From: Gammaproteobacteria bacterium
Lineage (GTDB): Bacteria > Pseudomonadota > Gammaproteobacteria > Steroidobacterales > Foliamicaceae
DNA: 64,000 nt
Direction of reading: 5' to 3'
Assembly: GCA_028821145.1 (NCBI GenBank)
Contig: JAPPHC010000021.1
Coordinates: 1-64,000 of the forward strand
Position 1 is the stretch's first letter. Every line of letters starts with the position of its first letter. Of this stretch, positions 41,064 through 50,712 are shown in pieces. The translations under genes and the position numbers were made by a program. The notes under the pieces are model-generated. The model was not told the DNA's origin and did not search any database. It saw nothing but the letters and a program-made list of their open reading frames with translations.

Positions 41064-41834
41064 ATGGCGGTTTGGGCGGTGGGGGACGTGCAGGGGTGTC
41101 TCGGGCCCCTGGACGAGTTGCTGGACCGGATCGGGTTCGAGCCGGGGCGCGACCGGCTGTGGTTCTGCGGCGACCTGGTCAATCGCGGGCCGGACTCGGC
41201 GGGCGTGCTGACGCGGGTCCGCGAACTGAAGGACGCGGTCGTCGTCGTGCTCGGCAACCACGACCTGCACTGGCTGGCGCAAAAGGTTCACGAGCAGGAT
41301 GCCGAAGTGCGCGCGCATGCGGAATGGCTGCGCAAGCAGCCGCTGGCGCATTTCGACGCGGACCTGAATTGCCTGCTGGTGCATGCCGGGGTGTTGCCCG
41401 GCTGGGACCTGGAGCACGCGCTGGCGCGGGCCGCGGAGGTGGAGAGCGTGCTGCGGGACGCGCACTATCGGGACTTCCTGGCCGACATGTACGGCAACGT
41501 GCCCAATTGCTGGCAGGACGAGCTTTCGGGAACCCGGCGCCTGCGGATGATCGTCAACGCCTTCACGCGGATGCGGATGGTGGATGCGCAGGGCCGGCTG
41601 GATTTTTCGTACAAGGGGCCGCCCGGCAAACAGCCGCCCTATCTCGCTCCCTGGTTCGCGCGCGTGGGAAAACTGCCGACCGGCTGCAGGGTCGTGTTCG
41701 GGCACTGGTCGGCGCTGGGGTGCTTCGTTACCGATCGCCATATCGCGCTGGATTCGGGCTGCGTCTGGGGCGGATCGCTGGCCGCGGTCCGGCTGGACGG
41801 CCCACCCCGATGCGTCAGCGTGCCCGGTCTCTGA
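41064..41834 (+). CDS. apaH: Symmetrical bis(5'-nucleosyl)-tetraphosphatase
   Basis: AVWAVGDVQGCLGPLDELLDRIGF; LWFCGDLVNRGPDS; VLGNHDLHWLA. Confidence 0.97.
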   Translation: MAVWAVGDVQGCLGPLDELLDRIGFEPGRDRLWFCGDLVNRGPDSAGVLTRVRELKDAVVVVLGNHDLHWLAQKVHEQDAEVRAHAEWLRKQPLAHFDADLNCLLVHAGVLPGWDLEHALARAAEVESVLRDAHYRDFLADMYGNVPNCWQDELSGTRRLRMIVNAFTRMRMVDAQGRLDFSYKGPPGKQPPYLAPWFARVGKLPTGCRVVFGHWSALGCFVTDRHIALDSGCVWGGSLAAVRLDGPPRCVSVPGL

Positions 41835-41846
41835 CGCTTCGATCCC

Positions 41847-41946
41847 GCCCTTCTTTTGCCCGCCTCCTCGTTGGAGACGCCATCCTGGCTCGATTCTCGC
41901 TGTCCCTGCTCCAACGCTCCCACGAGGAGGCGGGCAAAAGAAGGGC
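41847..41946 (-). repeat. Hairpin element H4 (30 nt arms, 40 nt loop), short-loop subfamily
   Basis: gcccttcttttgcccgcctcctcg (41847-41870) perfectly complementary to 41923-41946; loop nearly identical to H2 in reverse complement. Confidence 0.97.
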
Positions 41947-41954
41947 TTACGTAG

Positions 41955-42710
41955 CTAGTCGAGGTGTTCGGAGAGGCGGAGGTAGGCTTCTACGTCGATC
42001 TGCTCGGGGCGCTTGGTGGGGTCGATGCCGGCCGTGGTGATCTGCTCACGGTCGGCCAGGCCGCGCAGGGCGTTGGCGACGGTTTTGCGGCGCTGCGAGA
42101 AAGCCTGGCGCACGACGCGATCGAAGGTGTCGGGGCGGTGGATGCGGTAGCGTGAATCGGGCGTCAGCCTGACCACCATCGAATGCACCTTCGGGGGAGG
42201 CTCGAACGCAACCGGCGCAACCGAAAAGCACGGCTCGGCCCGGCAGCGGACCGCCGCCGTGACGGACAGGCGGCCGTAGCGTCGGCTGCCCGGTGGCGCG
42301 CACAGCCGCTCGGCCACTTCGCGCTGCAGCATGACCGTCATGTCGCGGAACCCGGCCGCGCTCTCAAGCAGGCGGAACAGCAGGGGCGTGCTCAGGTAAT
42401 AGGGCAGATTGCCGATCAGGCGCAGGTCCGGGATCTTGAGCGCCGCGTAATCGAACTCGAGTGCGTCCGCCAGGTGCACGCTCAGACGCTCGTGGGGAAA
42501 ACTCGCGCGCAGTCCCTGCGCCAGCGCCGGATCGATCTCCACCGCGTGAACGATCGCCCCCCTTGACAGCAAAGGACCGGTCAGCGCGCCGCGGCCCGGA
42601 CCGATCTCGACGAAATGTTCGCCGGCGCCGGGCGCCGTCGTCGTGACGATTTGCTGAATTACCGAGGCGTCGGTGAGAAAGTGCTGCCCCAGCCGGGGAC
42701 GCCGCTTCAT
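41955..42710 (-). CDS. rsmA: 16S rRNA (adenine1518-N6/adenine1519-N6)-dimethyltransferase
   Basis: MKRRPRLGQHFLTDASVIQQIV; GPGRGALTGPLL; LIGNLPYYLSTPLLFRLL. Confidence 0.98.
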   Translation of the reverse strand: MKRRPRLGQHFLTDASVIQQIVTTTAPGAGEHFVEIGPGRGALTGPLLSRGAIVHAVEIDPALAQGLRASFPHERLSVHLADALEFDYAALKIPDLRLIGNLPYYLSTPLLFRLLESAAGFRDMTVMLQREVAERLCAPPGSRRYGRLSVTAAVRCRAEPCFSVAPVAFEPPPKVHSMVVRLTPDSRYRIHRPDTFDRVVRQAFSQRRKTVANALRGLADREQITTAGIDPTKRPEQIDVEAYLRLSEHLD

Positions 42711-43705
42711 TGTTCCGGATGACCCGACCTGCGCCGCACCATGCGCGCGGCCGCCGCCACGGCCTGGACCAGGCTGCCTTCGTCGGCCTTCCCGGTGCCC
42801 GCGAGATCGAAAGCGGTGCCGTGGTCCACGGAGGTGCGGACGAACGGCAGGCCCAGCGTTACGTTCACCGCCTGGCCGAAGCCCGCGTGCTTGATGACCG
42901 GCAGGCCCTGGTCGTGGTACATCGCCAGCACTGCGTCCTGCCCGGCGAGATTGCCCCGCGTAAAGGCCGTGTCGGCCGGCCAGGGTCCGGTCACGCCCGG
43001 ATCGCCGAATTCGGCAATCGCTCTCGCCACGACATCGCGATCCTCGGCGCCCAGTTCGCCATCCTCGCCGGCATGCGGATTGAGTCCGAGAACCGCCACC
43101 CGCGGTCTGCCTATTCCAAAATCGCGCTTCAGTCCCCGCACCAGCACGTCGAGAACGGCGCCCAGGCGCTCGCGGGTAACGGCCCCGGGCACTGCGCTCA
43201 ACGGAATATGCGTCGTGGCCAGAGCCACCCTCAGCGGCGTGCGCCCGGGCCCCGTCTCGCCGGCCAGCAGCATGACCGGCATGGGCGCGCCGCTGAGCCG
43301 CGCCAGGTATTCCGTATGTCCCATGAAATCCAGGCCGGCCTTGCGCATGACCGCCTTGTTGACCGGTCCTGTCACGAGCGCATCGAACTCCCCGCTCAGG
43401 CACCCCTTCACGCCCCGCTCTATCGCCGCCAGCACGGCGGGTGCGTTGCGGGCGTCCGCCCGGCCCGCCCGGCACGGATGAGCGAGCGGCAGGGATGCGA
43501 TGCTCAAGCCGGGTGCGCGGTCGCGGGACTCGTACGAACCGGCCGGAAAGTCGCGTTCCAGCAATTCCGCGCGTTCGCGCAGCACGCGCGGGTCGGCGAG
43601 CAACACGATATCGAAGCAGCTCAGTTCACGGGCCGCCTTGATTACGATGTCCGGCCCGATTCCGGCCGGTTCGCCCACGCTGACCGCCAGTCTAGGGCCG
43701 CGCAT
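42707..43705 (-). CDS. pdxA: 4-hydroxythreonine-4-phosphate dehydrogenase
   Basis: SVGEPAGIGPDIVIKA; GPVNKAVMRKAGLDFMGHTEYLA; MYHDQGLPVIKHAGFGQAVNVTLGLPFVRTSVDHGTAFDLAG. Confidence 0.98.
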   Translation of the reverse strand: MRGPRLAVSVGEPAGIGPDIVIKAARELSCFDIVLLADPRVLRERAELLERDFPAGSYESRDRAPGLSIASLPLAHPCRAGRADARNAPAVLAAIERGVKGCLSGEFDALVTGPVNKAVMRKAGLDFMGHTEYLARLSGAPMPVMLLAGETGPGRTPLRVALATTHIPLSAVPGAVTRERLGAVLDVLVRGLKRDFGIGRPRVAVLGLNPHAGEDGELGAEDRDVVARAIAEFGDPGVTGPWPADTAFTRGNLAGQDAVLAMYHDQGLPVIKHAGFGQAVNVTLGLPFVRTSVDHGTAFDLAGTGKADEGSLVQAVAAAARMVRRRSGHPEQ

Positions 43706-43723
43706 TGTGTTTGCAGGCCCTCG

Positions 43724-45007
43724 CTACTTCTTGTATTCCACGAAAGCCTCGGCCCGCAGCCGTTGCAGCCAAAGCTGGGTTTCCTCCTGCACCTTGCGCT
43801 CCCGCAAGGCCAGCGCGGCGCGCTGCCGGCGCACGTCCTCGCTCACGTCCTGCATGCGGGTTCCGGAACGTTGCGCAATATGCCATCCGAAGGAGCTGCG
43901 TATGGGTTCGCTGATCTCGTCGCCCTCAAGCTCCGCCACGCCGGCGGCGAATGCGGGATCGAGGTCCTCGGGAGACACCCATCCCAGCATGCCGCCCTCG
44001 GCGGCGGAACCGGGGTCGGCCGAGTAAGCTCGGGCCAGGGCGCCGAAGCTCTCACCGGCCAGGATCTGCTCTCGAATTTCGGCAATCTCGTCTCGGGTCG
44101 CTCCGTCGTCGCGTATCTCGTTCGGCTGAAGCAGTATGTGCCTGAGTTCCCACTGCTCCTGAATAATGGGGTCCCCGCCGCGTGTTTCGTCCAGGCGCAC
44201 CACGTTCACTCCGCTGCCCGTCGTGATCAGCTCGGCCACGTCGCCGGGCTTGAGCTGAATGACATGCGCGACGAATGCGGTGGGCAGCGCATTGCGTTTG
44301 CGCCAGCCCAGGCTGCCGCCCTGCAGCGCGTTCTGCGCCTCCGAATAGGCGATTGCCAGTTCGGCGAAGCTCTCCCCTTCCAGCACGCGCTGACGCAACC
44401 TCTCCGCACGCTCGCGGGCCGCTTCGCGCTGACCCGCGGTGGCGTTCAGCGGCGTGCCGATCAGAATGTGCGACACCAGGTACTCCCGGTTGGCCTCCTC
44501 CCCGGCCTCGGCGCCGCGCAGGAAATCGTCCACTTCCCTGGGGTTGAGGAATACCCGGACGTCGCGCTGCCGGAGCGTGTCCAGTTCGATCTGCGCCCTC
44601 AGTTCCTCGCGGTAGCGGGCGTACTCGATGCCCTGCTCGGCCAGCACGTCCGGAAGATCGCTCAGTTCGACCCCGTTCTGCTGGGCCACGAAGCCGAGCG
44701 CCCGGTTGACCTGCTCGTCGGAAATCTCGATGCCGAGACGCGTGGCGCGCTGCAGTTGTATTTCCCGCAGGACCAGCCGCTCCAGCACTTGCGATTCGAG
44801 CACTGCCGAAGGCGGTGACCTGAGGCCTTGGGCGCGAATGTTGGCACGTACGCCGGCAAGTTCCCGGTCCAGTTCGCTGGTCAGGACAACGCCGTCATTG
44901 ACGACAGCGGCGATGCCGTCCAGAAACTCGCCATCATCGCTGAGCTGCGCCCCCACCGGCCCCGCAACCACCACCAGACACACCAGCACCAGCGCTCCGC
45001 GCCACAC
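43724..45007 (-). CDS. surA: Peptidyl-prolyl isomerase / OMP chaperone SurA (GTG start proposed)
   Basis: LDGIAAVVNDGVVLTSELDRELAGVR; two parvulin domains; start placed after hairpin H5. Confidence 0.93.
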   Translation of the reverse strand: MWRGALVLVCLVVVAGPVGAQLSDDGEFLDGIAAVVNDGVVLTSELDRELAGVRANIRAQGLRSPPSAVLESQVLERLVLREIQLQRATRLGIEISDEQVNRALGFVAQQNGVELSDLPDVLAEQGIEYARYREELRAQIELDTLRQRDVRVFLNPREVDDFLRGAEAGEEANREYLVSHILIGTPLNATAGQREAARERAERLRQRVLEGESFAELAIAYSEAQNALQGGSLGWRKRNALPTAFVAHVIQLKPGDVAELITTGSGVNVVRLDETRGGDPIIQEQWELRHILLQPNEIRDDGATRDEIAEIREQILAGESFGALARAYSADPGSAAEGGMLGWVSPEDLDPAFAAGVAELEGDEISEPIRSSFGWHIAQRSGTRMQDVSEDVRRQRAALALRERKVQEETQLWLQRLRAEAFVEYKK

Positions 45008-45017
45008 GCGCGGGTGA

Positions 45018-45127
45018 GCCTTTTCTTTCCCCCGGTCCTTCCGGGAGTGTTGGAGGCAGGGATGCCGGAACCAAGCTCCATGGATGGATTCATGCGTCTC
45101 CCGGAAGGGCCGGGGGAAAGAAAAGGC
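45018..45127 (+). repeat. Hairpin element H5 (30 nt arms 45018-45047/45098-45127, one G-T; 50 nt loop)
   Basis: gccttttctttcccccggtccttccgggag / ctcccggaagggccgggggaaagaaaaggc. Confidence 0.97.
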
Positions 45128-45171
45128 GTTGCCGGCAGATGCGTGAATCACGGCGGTTTTGGGGGCTGCTA

Positions 45172-47346
45172 CTAGCGGCTGGGGTAGCCGAGCATACCAC
45201 GCTCGATCATCGCCCGAGCGTCGCCGCCAAGGCTCGTCAGACCCTTCAGAGTGACCTGCAGATAGACCGACGCGCCGCCCAGCGTGGCGTCGCGCTCGAC
45301 ATGCCTGCGCCACAGCAGCGCAACGCTGATGCAGCAGGATTCGTACTCGAATCCGAGGTAGCGTTCCAGCTCCACATCCTCGGCAAACGAATAGTTGTAG
45401 CGGCCCACCGCGGTCCACCGGTCATTGACGGCCCACCGGAACGCCAGGTCCAGGTTTTCGGTCCGGGCCCAGCGGCTTCGGTAGGCCAGGCGCACGGTCC
45501 GGCGCGGGTCCTTTCTGTAGAGCACGGCGATTTCGGACCGGCTGGCGTTGTCGATTTCGGCGTCCCACAGGTAGCGCATGTCCACCTGCCAGTCCTTGCC
45601 CAGGCCGTAGGCGAACTCGGCGATGTAATCCGAGGCCGCGTCCTCGTGGGAACTCAGCCCCTCGAGGCTCACCTTGCGTCCGCGGAAGTTGTAGCGCTGC
45701 CCCAGCGTGAAGCGCAACAGTTCCTTGCCGTCGGCGCCGCGCTGCAGCACGCCCTGGACGCCCGCGCTCAGGTGCACCGAGTCGCCGACCCGGTCGAACC
45801 CCAGGTAGCGGTTGGGACGGAATAGCTGAACGTAGTTGAAGTCCGGAATGATCGTGTCGAAAACCGGGAAATAGTCCTGGTTCACCGTGGGAATGATGCT
45901 CAGCATGGCTCGCGGGCGCAGCGTCACGTCCAGCGCCTGCGACCCGAAACGCCGCCAGAGGCCGGCGCTGGCGTCCACGGTCGCGATCGGCAGCAACCGG
46001 TAGTAGGTGTCGGCATCATTACGGAACGGCTCTTTCACGTGGTAGCCGGTCACCATCAGGGAAAGGGACGGATTCACCTCGACCGGACCCGCGCGGTAGC
46101 GGGCCGTCAGTTCCGGTTCGAAATGGACCCGGGCGCCCGAAGTCCTTTGCGAATGCTCGAACCAGCCCGTTTCCATCCACAGGCGCCCGTCCACCCGGGG
46201 CAGCAATTCCGGCCACCGGCCATGCAATCGAATCTCCGGCAGCCGCACATGCGGGCGGAACAGCCGCTCCACGTCCGGATGCACGACCTGGTGTCCGGTC
46301 ACCCGGAACACGACATCCATGCGCTCGCCGCTGTAGGTGGCCGCCAGTTCCCGGCGCAGGTGAGTCTGGGCCTGTTCCCAGAAACCCCGCCCGATGTCCT
46401 CGATATAGAGATCGTCGGACACCCAGCGGCCATCGGCAAGCAGGCTCCACCGGTCCGACAGGGTCGTCTGCATCTCCAGGTTGACGTCGTAGCGCGAGCG
46501 GTTGCGCAGCTTGTCCTGGGGCAGGTAGCCGAGTTCGATTCGGCCCGACGAATTGCGCGTGATGTAGCGGTACTCGGCGCCGGCAAAAAAGCCCAGGCGC
46601 GACAGGTAGCGCGGCGTGAAGGTGGCGTCCATGTTGGGCGCGATGTTCCAGTACCATGGGGCCTCAAGTTCCAGCCCGCGGCGGCTGGAACTGCCGATCT
46701 CCGGCACCAGGAACCCCGACTTGCGAACGCCGCGGGCCGAAAAGGACAGCGACGGCAGGTACAGGATCGGCACGTCCAGCAGTTCCAGGCGGATCCTCCG
46801 CGCCCGGCCGAACCCGCTCTCCTGCTCCACCTCTATCGAACCGGCGCGCAGTTCCCAATGGTTGCGGCCGGGCAGGCAACTGGTGTAGACGACTTCCTCC
46901 ATGCGCACCAGGTCCTGCTGCGCGTCCAGGACGATTTCCTCGGCGCTGCCCCGCGCCAGGCTGTCCCGCAGCGCGTATTCCGCCGAGCCGAACCGGAGCC
47001 GGTCCTGGTTCAGGTCGAGCGTGGCATCCGTGGCCCGCACCCGGACCGAGTCCCCCGAATAGGCCACGTCGCCGCCAAACTCCACCCGGTTGCTGTCCTG
47101 CAACAGGCTGGCGTTGCGCACGTCCAGCCTGTTGTTGCCCAGGCAGAAGGACACGTCGCCCAGGAAATCCACACGCTCGCCGACGCTCCAGCGTATGCCG
47201 TCCTGCGCGGTAAGGCCGATCGTGGTGTCCGATCGCTGCGCGGCAATCTGGCAGGCCAGGCCGGCGCCGGGACTCTCCTCCCACAGGCCGGCCTGGGCCG
47301 GCGCAATGCATGCCGCGGCCAACGGGGCGAGCAATGAAACGGGCAT
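45172..47346 (-). CDS. lptD: LPS-assembly protein LptD
   Basis: LptD N-terminal OstA segment; [33 protein letters not shown]; beta-barrel C-terminus. Confidence 0.95.
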   Translation of the reverse strand: [724 protein letters not shown]

Positions 47347-47490
47347 GTGCGAGGTCCCGGAGCGTTACGCGGGCAGCGCCCCGGCGGCGCGGGTATGCGG
47401 ATTTGCTTTCATGGGCTGATCCTCACTTTACCCAAAAGCCCGCCCCGTGTGTGTCGGGCGCCGCATGCGAAAATCGCCACCCGGGACACC

Positions 47491-48183
47491 ATGACGAGAG
47501 CGCGAAACGAGTTCCGGCCCACGAGGGCGATGATATTGGCGGCCGGCCGCGGCGCACGCCTGCGGCCGCTCAGCGACCGCTTGCCCAAGGCGCTGATGGA
47601 GGTTGAAGGGAAGCCGCTGATCGAACATCTGCTGGCGGCCCTGGCGGCGGCGGGGGTGCGGGAGGCCGTGGTCAATCTTTCCTGGCTCGGAGGGATAATC
47701 CGCGCCAGACTCGGCGACGGTTCCCGCCATGGCCTCGGAATTCGCTACAGCGAAGAAGGCGATTCGGCGCTGGACACCGGAGGCGGCATAAGACGGGCCT
47801 TGCCTTTGCTGGGAGAGGAGCCCTTCTGGGTGGTCAACGCGGACATCCGCACGTCTTTTCCGTTTTCGGTGGGCAATCGCCGGTCGCGCGATCTGGCCTG
47901 GCTGATGCTGGTGCCCAACCCGGCGCACAATCCTGAAGGCGATTTCCGCCTGCGGAAGGAGCGGGTCGGAAAAGACGGGCCACGCTACACCTTCGGCGGC
48001 GTAAGCATTCTGTCCCCCGAACTGTTCCGGGACGCCACGGAGGAAAGATTCGGTCTGGCCCCGCTGTTGCGCGCGGCCGCCGATGAAGGGCGTGTTTCGG
48101 GTGCGCTGTACGAAGGCTACTGGGCGGACGCCGGCACCGTCGAGCGACTGGAAGCCGTCCGGCGCCGCCCGCTCGAAGCGTAG
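47491..48183 (+). CDS. Sugar nucleotidyltransferase, MurU-like
   Basis: AMILAAGRGARLRPLSDRLPKALMEVEGKPLIEHLLAAL; WADAGTVERLEAV; divergent from lptD. Confidence 0.88.
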   Translation: MTRARNEFRPTRAMILAAGRGARLRPLSDRLPKALMEVEGKPLIEHLLAALAAAGVREAVVNLSWLGGIIRARLGDGSRHGLGIRYSEEGDSALDTGGGIRRALPLLGEEPFWVVNADIRTSFPFSVGNRRSRDLAWLMLVPNPAHNPEGDFRLRKERVGKDGPRYTFGGVSILSPELFRDATEERFGLAPLLRAAADEGRVSGALYEGYWADAGTVERLEAVRRRPLEA

Positions 48184-48833
48184 AGGCGGGACAGCAGACG
48201 GGGCTGCAATTCGACCGCTGCGGCCGGGAGGCTGTCCGGGCCGCCAAGGCTCGCGAAATTGACCGCGTCGAGGCCCTCGAAGCCGCAGGGATTGATCCGC
48301 GAGAACGGACCCAGATCGGCGCAGACGTTCAGCGCCATGCCGTGATACGAGCACCCGCGCCGTATGCGCAGGCCGATGGCGGCCAGCTTGGCGCCCGCCA
48401 CGTATACGCCGGGCGCCCGGGGGCGGCGCGATGCCTCGATCCCGTAAGCCGCGGCGCAATCGATCACCGAGTCTTCCAGGGCGCAGACCAGGGTCCGGGG
48501 CCCCAGCCCGGCGCGGCGCAGGGACACCAGCGGGTAAACCATCAACTGCCCGGGGCCGTGATAGGTGACCTGGCCGCCGCGATCGGACTGTTCCACGGGA
48601 ATATCCCCGGGATCGAGGACATGGGAAGGTTCGGTCTTGACGCCCAGGGTGAAGACCGGCGGATGTTCGCAGAACCAGATCTCGTCGTGCGTGCAATCGC
48701 CGCGGTCGGCGGTAAACCGTTGCATGCGTTCGACGGCTTCCCTCCAGGGCAGGCGCCCCAGCCACCTTATGCGTGCGGAATCGGCGCCGCCTACTCGAAC
48801 CACAGCAGGACGGAGTCCCGGGTGCGCTGCCAC
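48117..48833 (-). CDS. lipB: Octanoyltransferase LipB (start uncertain)
   Basis: WFCEHPPVFTLGVKTEPSHVL; DRGGQVTYHGPGQLMVYPL; GAKLAAIGLRIRRGCSYHGMALNV. Confidence 0.95.
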   Translation of the reverse strand: MAAHPGLRPAVVRVGGADSARIRWLGRLPWREAVERMQRFTADRGDCTHDEIWFCEHPPVFTLGVKTEPSHVLDPGDIPVEQSDRGGQVTYHGPGQLMVYPLVSLRRAGLGPRTLVCALEDSVIDCAAAYGIEASRRPRAPGVYVAGAKLAAIGLRIRRGCSYHGMALNVCADLGPFSRINPCGFEGLDAVNFASLGGPDSLPAAAVELQPRLLSRLYASSGRRRTASSRSTVPASAQ

Positions 48834-49960
48834 AAGCCTCCGGACGGCACGGCGCGTTCCGGCACCAGCGGCAGTTCCGCCAGCGTCTCGCCGTCGCGGA
48901 CAAGAGCGACCCTGCCGACCGGCTGACCGGGCTCAAGCGGCGCAATCAGGGGCTCGTTCACCGTCACCCTGGTCTCCATCCCATCGCTTGCTCGCTTGGG
49001 CAGCGTCATGACCACATCGTCCTCCACGGTCAGGCGGACGACGGTCTCCTCCCCCTTCCATACGCGCGCCGAGCCGAAATCGGCGCCGGCTTCGAGCACC
49101 TTGCGGGTCTCGAAGTAGCGAAATCCGTAGCTCAGCAGCCGCAACGCGTCCTGGGCGCGTTGCGATTCGCTGGCCGCGCCCATGACGACGGCGATCAGGC
49201 GCATGCCGTCGCGCACAGACGAGGCCACCAGGCAGTATCCGGCCGACTCGGTATGCCCGGTCTTTACGCCGTCCACCGTCGCGTCGCGGGCAAGCAGCGT
49301 GTTGCGGTTCGGTTGCCGGATGTCGTTCCAGGTGAACTCGCGCAGGGCATGCATGCCGTACAGCGTCGGGTAGTCCCGGACCATGGCCTGCGTGAGAATG
49401 GCGGTGTCCAGCGCGGTCGTGTAATGGTTTTCGCCGGGCCAGCCGGTGGAGTTCTCGAAGTTCGTGCCGGTCATCCCCAGGCGCTGGGCGATCGAGTTCA
49501 TCAGGACCGCGAAGTCCTCCTCGGCGCCGGCCAGGTGCTCGGCCAGGGCAACGCTGGCGTCGTTGCCCGACTGGACGATCATTCCGAGCAGCAGGTTCTC
49601 CACGCTGACCCGGCTGTTGAGGTCCAGGAAAGTCCTCGATCCCTGCATGCGCCAGGCCTTTTCGCTGATGACCGCCTCTTCGTCCATCGAGGTTTCGCCC
49701 GCGGCCAGCGCTTCGAACACGGCGTAGGCGCTCATGATCTTGGTGATGCTGGCGGGCTCGACCCTCAGCTCCGGTTCAAGCGAGGCCAGAATCGTCGCGG
49801 TTTCCTGCTCCATCAGAACGAACGACGAAACGTTCAGGGCAGGCGGGCCCGGCAGTCCGGCGACCGGCTGCGGCGACTGGGCGGCGGCCGAACCCGCCGC
49901 AAGGGCGGCCGCGAGCAGAATGGCGAGTGCGCCGTTCGTTCTCATTGAATTCCTGGTCAT
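48791..49960 (-). CDS. dacA: D-alanyl-D-alanine carboxypeptidase (PBP5/6-like)
   Basis: EPASITKIMSAYAVFEAL (SxxK); VQSGNDASVALAEHLAG (SxN); VDGVKTGHTESAGYCLVAS (KTG). Confidence 0.96.
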   Translation of the reverse strand: MTRNSMRTNGALAILLAAALAAGSAAAQSPQPVAGLPGPPALNVSSFVLMEQETATILASLEPELRVEPASITKIMSAYAVFEALAAGETSMDEEAVISEKAWRMQGSRTFLDLNSRVSVENLLLGMIVQSGNDASVALAEHLAGAEEDFAVLMNSIAQRLGMTGTNFENSTGWPGENHYTTALDTAILTQAMVRDYPTLYGMHALREFTWNDIRQPNRNTLLARDATVDGVKTGHTESAGYCLVASSVRDGMRLIAVVMGAASESQRAQDALRLLSYGFRYFETRKVLEAGADFGSARVWKGEETVVRLTVEDDVVMTLPKRASDGMETRVTVNEPLIAPLEPGQPVGRVALVRDGETLAELPLVPERAVPSGGLWQRTRDSVLLWFE

Positions 49961-49974
49961 GTGTTTTTCCCGAT

Positions 49975-50712
49975 TCAGCCGGGCGGCGCAACGCCCTGCA
50001 CCCTGACGGTCCTCGAAATGCCGATGTTCGCCAACTGGCGCCTGAGCCTGGCAGTGTGCCTGCCATCGTCGAGCGGACCCACCCATACGGCATACACGCC
50101 ATTTCCCTTACGGCGCAAATACACTCCGGATATGCCGGCCTCCTGAATCCGGTAGTAGAGCTTGGCCGCGTTCTCGCGATACGCGAAAGCGCCGGTCTGC
50201 AAATAGGCGTAGCCGCCCCCCGCGGACGACGGCTCCGGCGAACCGCCCGCCTCCAGCGCCTCGACGCGGACTCTGGCCGTCCCGCGCCGATATACGCCCA
50301 GTTCCCTCGCGGCGCTGTACGACAGATCGATCACCCGGTCGTCCACGAACGGGCCACGGTCGTTCACGCGCAACTCGGCGCTGCGTCCGTTTTCGAGATT
50401 GGTCACCCGAACGCGTGTCGGAAGGGGCAGCGTCTTGTGCGCGGCGGTCATCGCGTACATGTTGTAGGGCTCGCCGAGCGCGGTGGGCCTGCCGTGAAAG
50501 TCCTCGCCGTACCAGGACGCGATCCCGGTTTCCACGAATCCTTCGGCCGAGATCAGCGGGCAATAGGTCTTGCCGAACTGGGTGTAGCAATCCTGTCCGG
50601 GCCGGCCGCCGGACGAACCGCCCCAGGGCCCGCCGACCATGCCGATGATTGCCGAACACCCCGCTGCAAGAGTCATGCAGCCCGCAAGGAGCAGCAACCG
50701 GAAGGGTTTCAT
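49975..50712 (-). CDS. rlpA: RlpA-like septal ring lytic transglycosylase with SPOR domain
   Basis: GIASWYGEDFHGRPTALGEPYNMYAMTAAHKTLPLPTRVRVTNLENGRSAELRVNDRGPFVDDRVIDLS. Confidence 0.95.
   Translation of the reverse strand: MKPFRLLLLAGCMTLAAGCSAIIGMVGGPWGGSSGGRPGQDCYTQFGKTYCPLISAEGFVETGIASWYGEDFHGRPTALGEPYNMYAMTAAHKTLPLPTRVRVTNLENGRSAELRVNDRGPFVDDRVIDLSYSAARELGVYRRGTARVRVEALEAGGSPEPSSAGGGYAYLQTGAFAYRENAAKLYYRIQEAGISGVYLRRKGNGVYAVWVGPLDDGRHTARLRRQLANIGISRTVRVQGVAPPG

Noticed and set aside
42710-44818. 702-aa plus-strand ORF opposite pdxA/surA
   Set aside because: Antisense shadow spanning two conserved minus-strand genes.
45008-45418. N-terminal extension of the surA ORF
   Set aside because: Runs through hairpin H5 and antisense to the lptD 3' end; the signal-peptide start near 45007 is more plausible.
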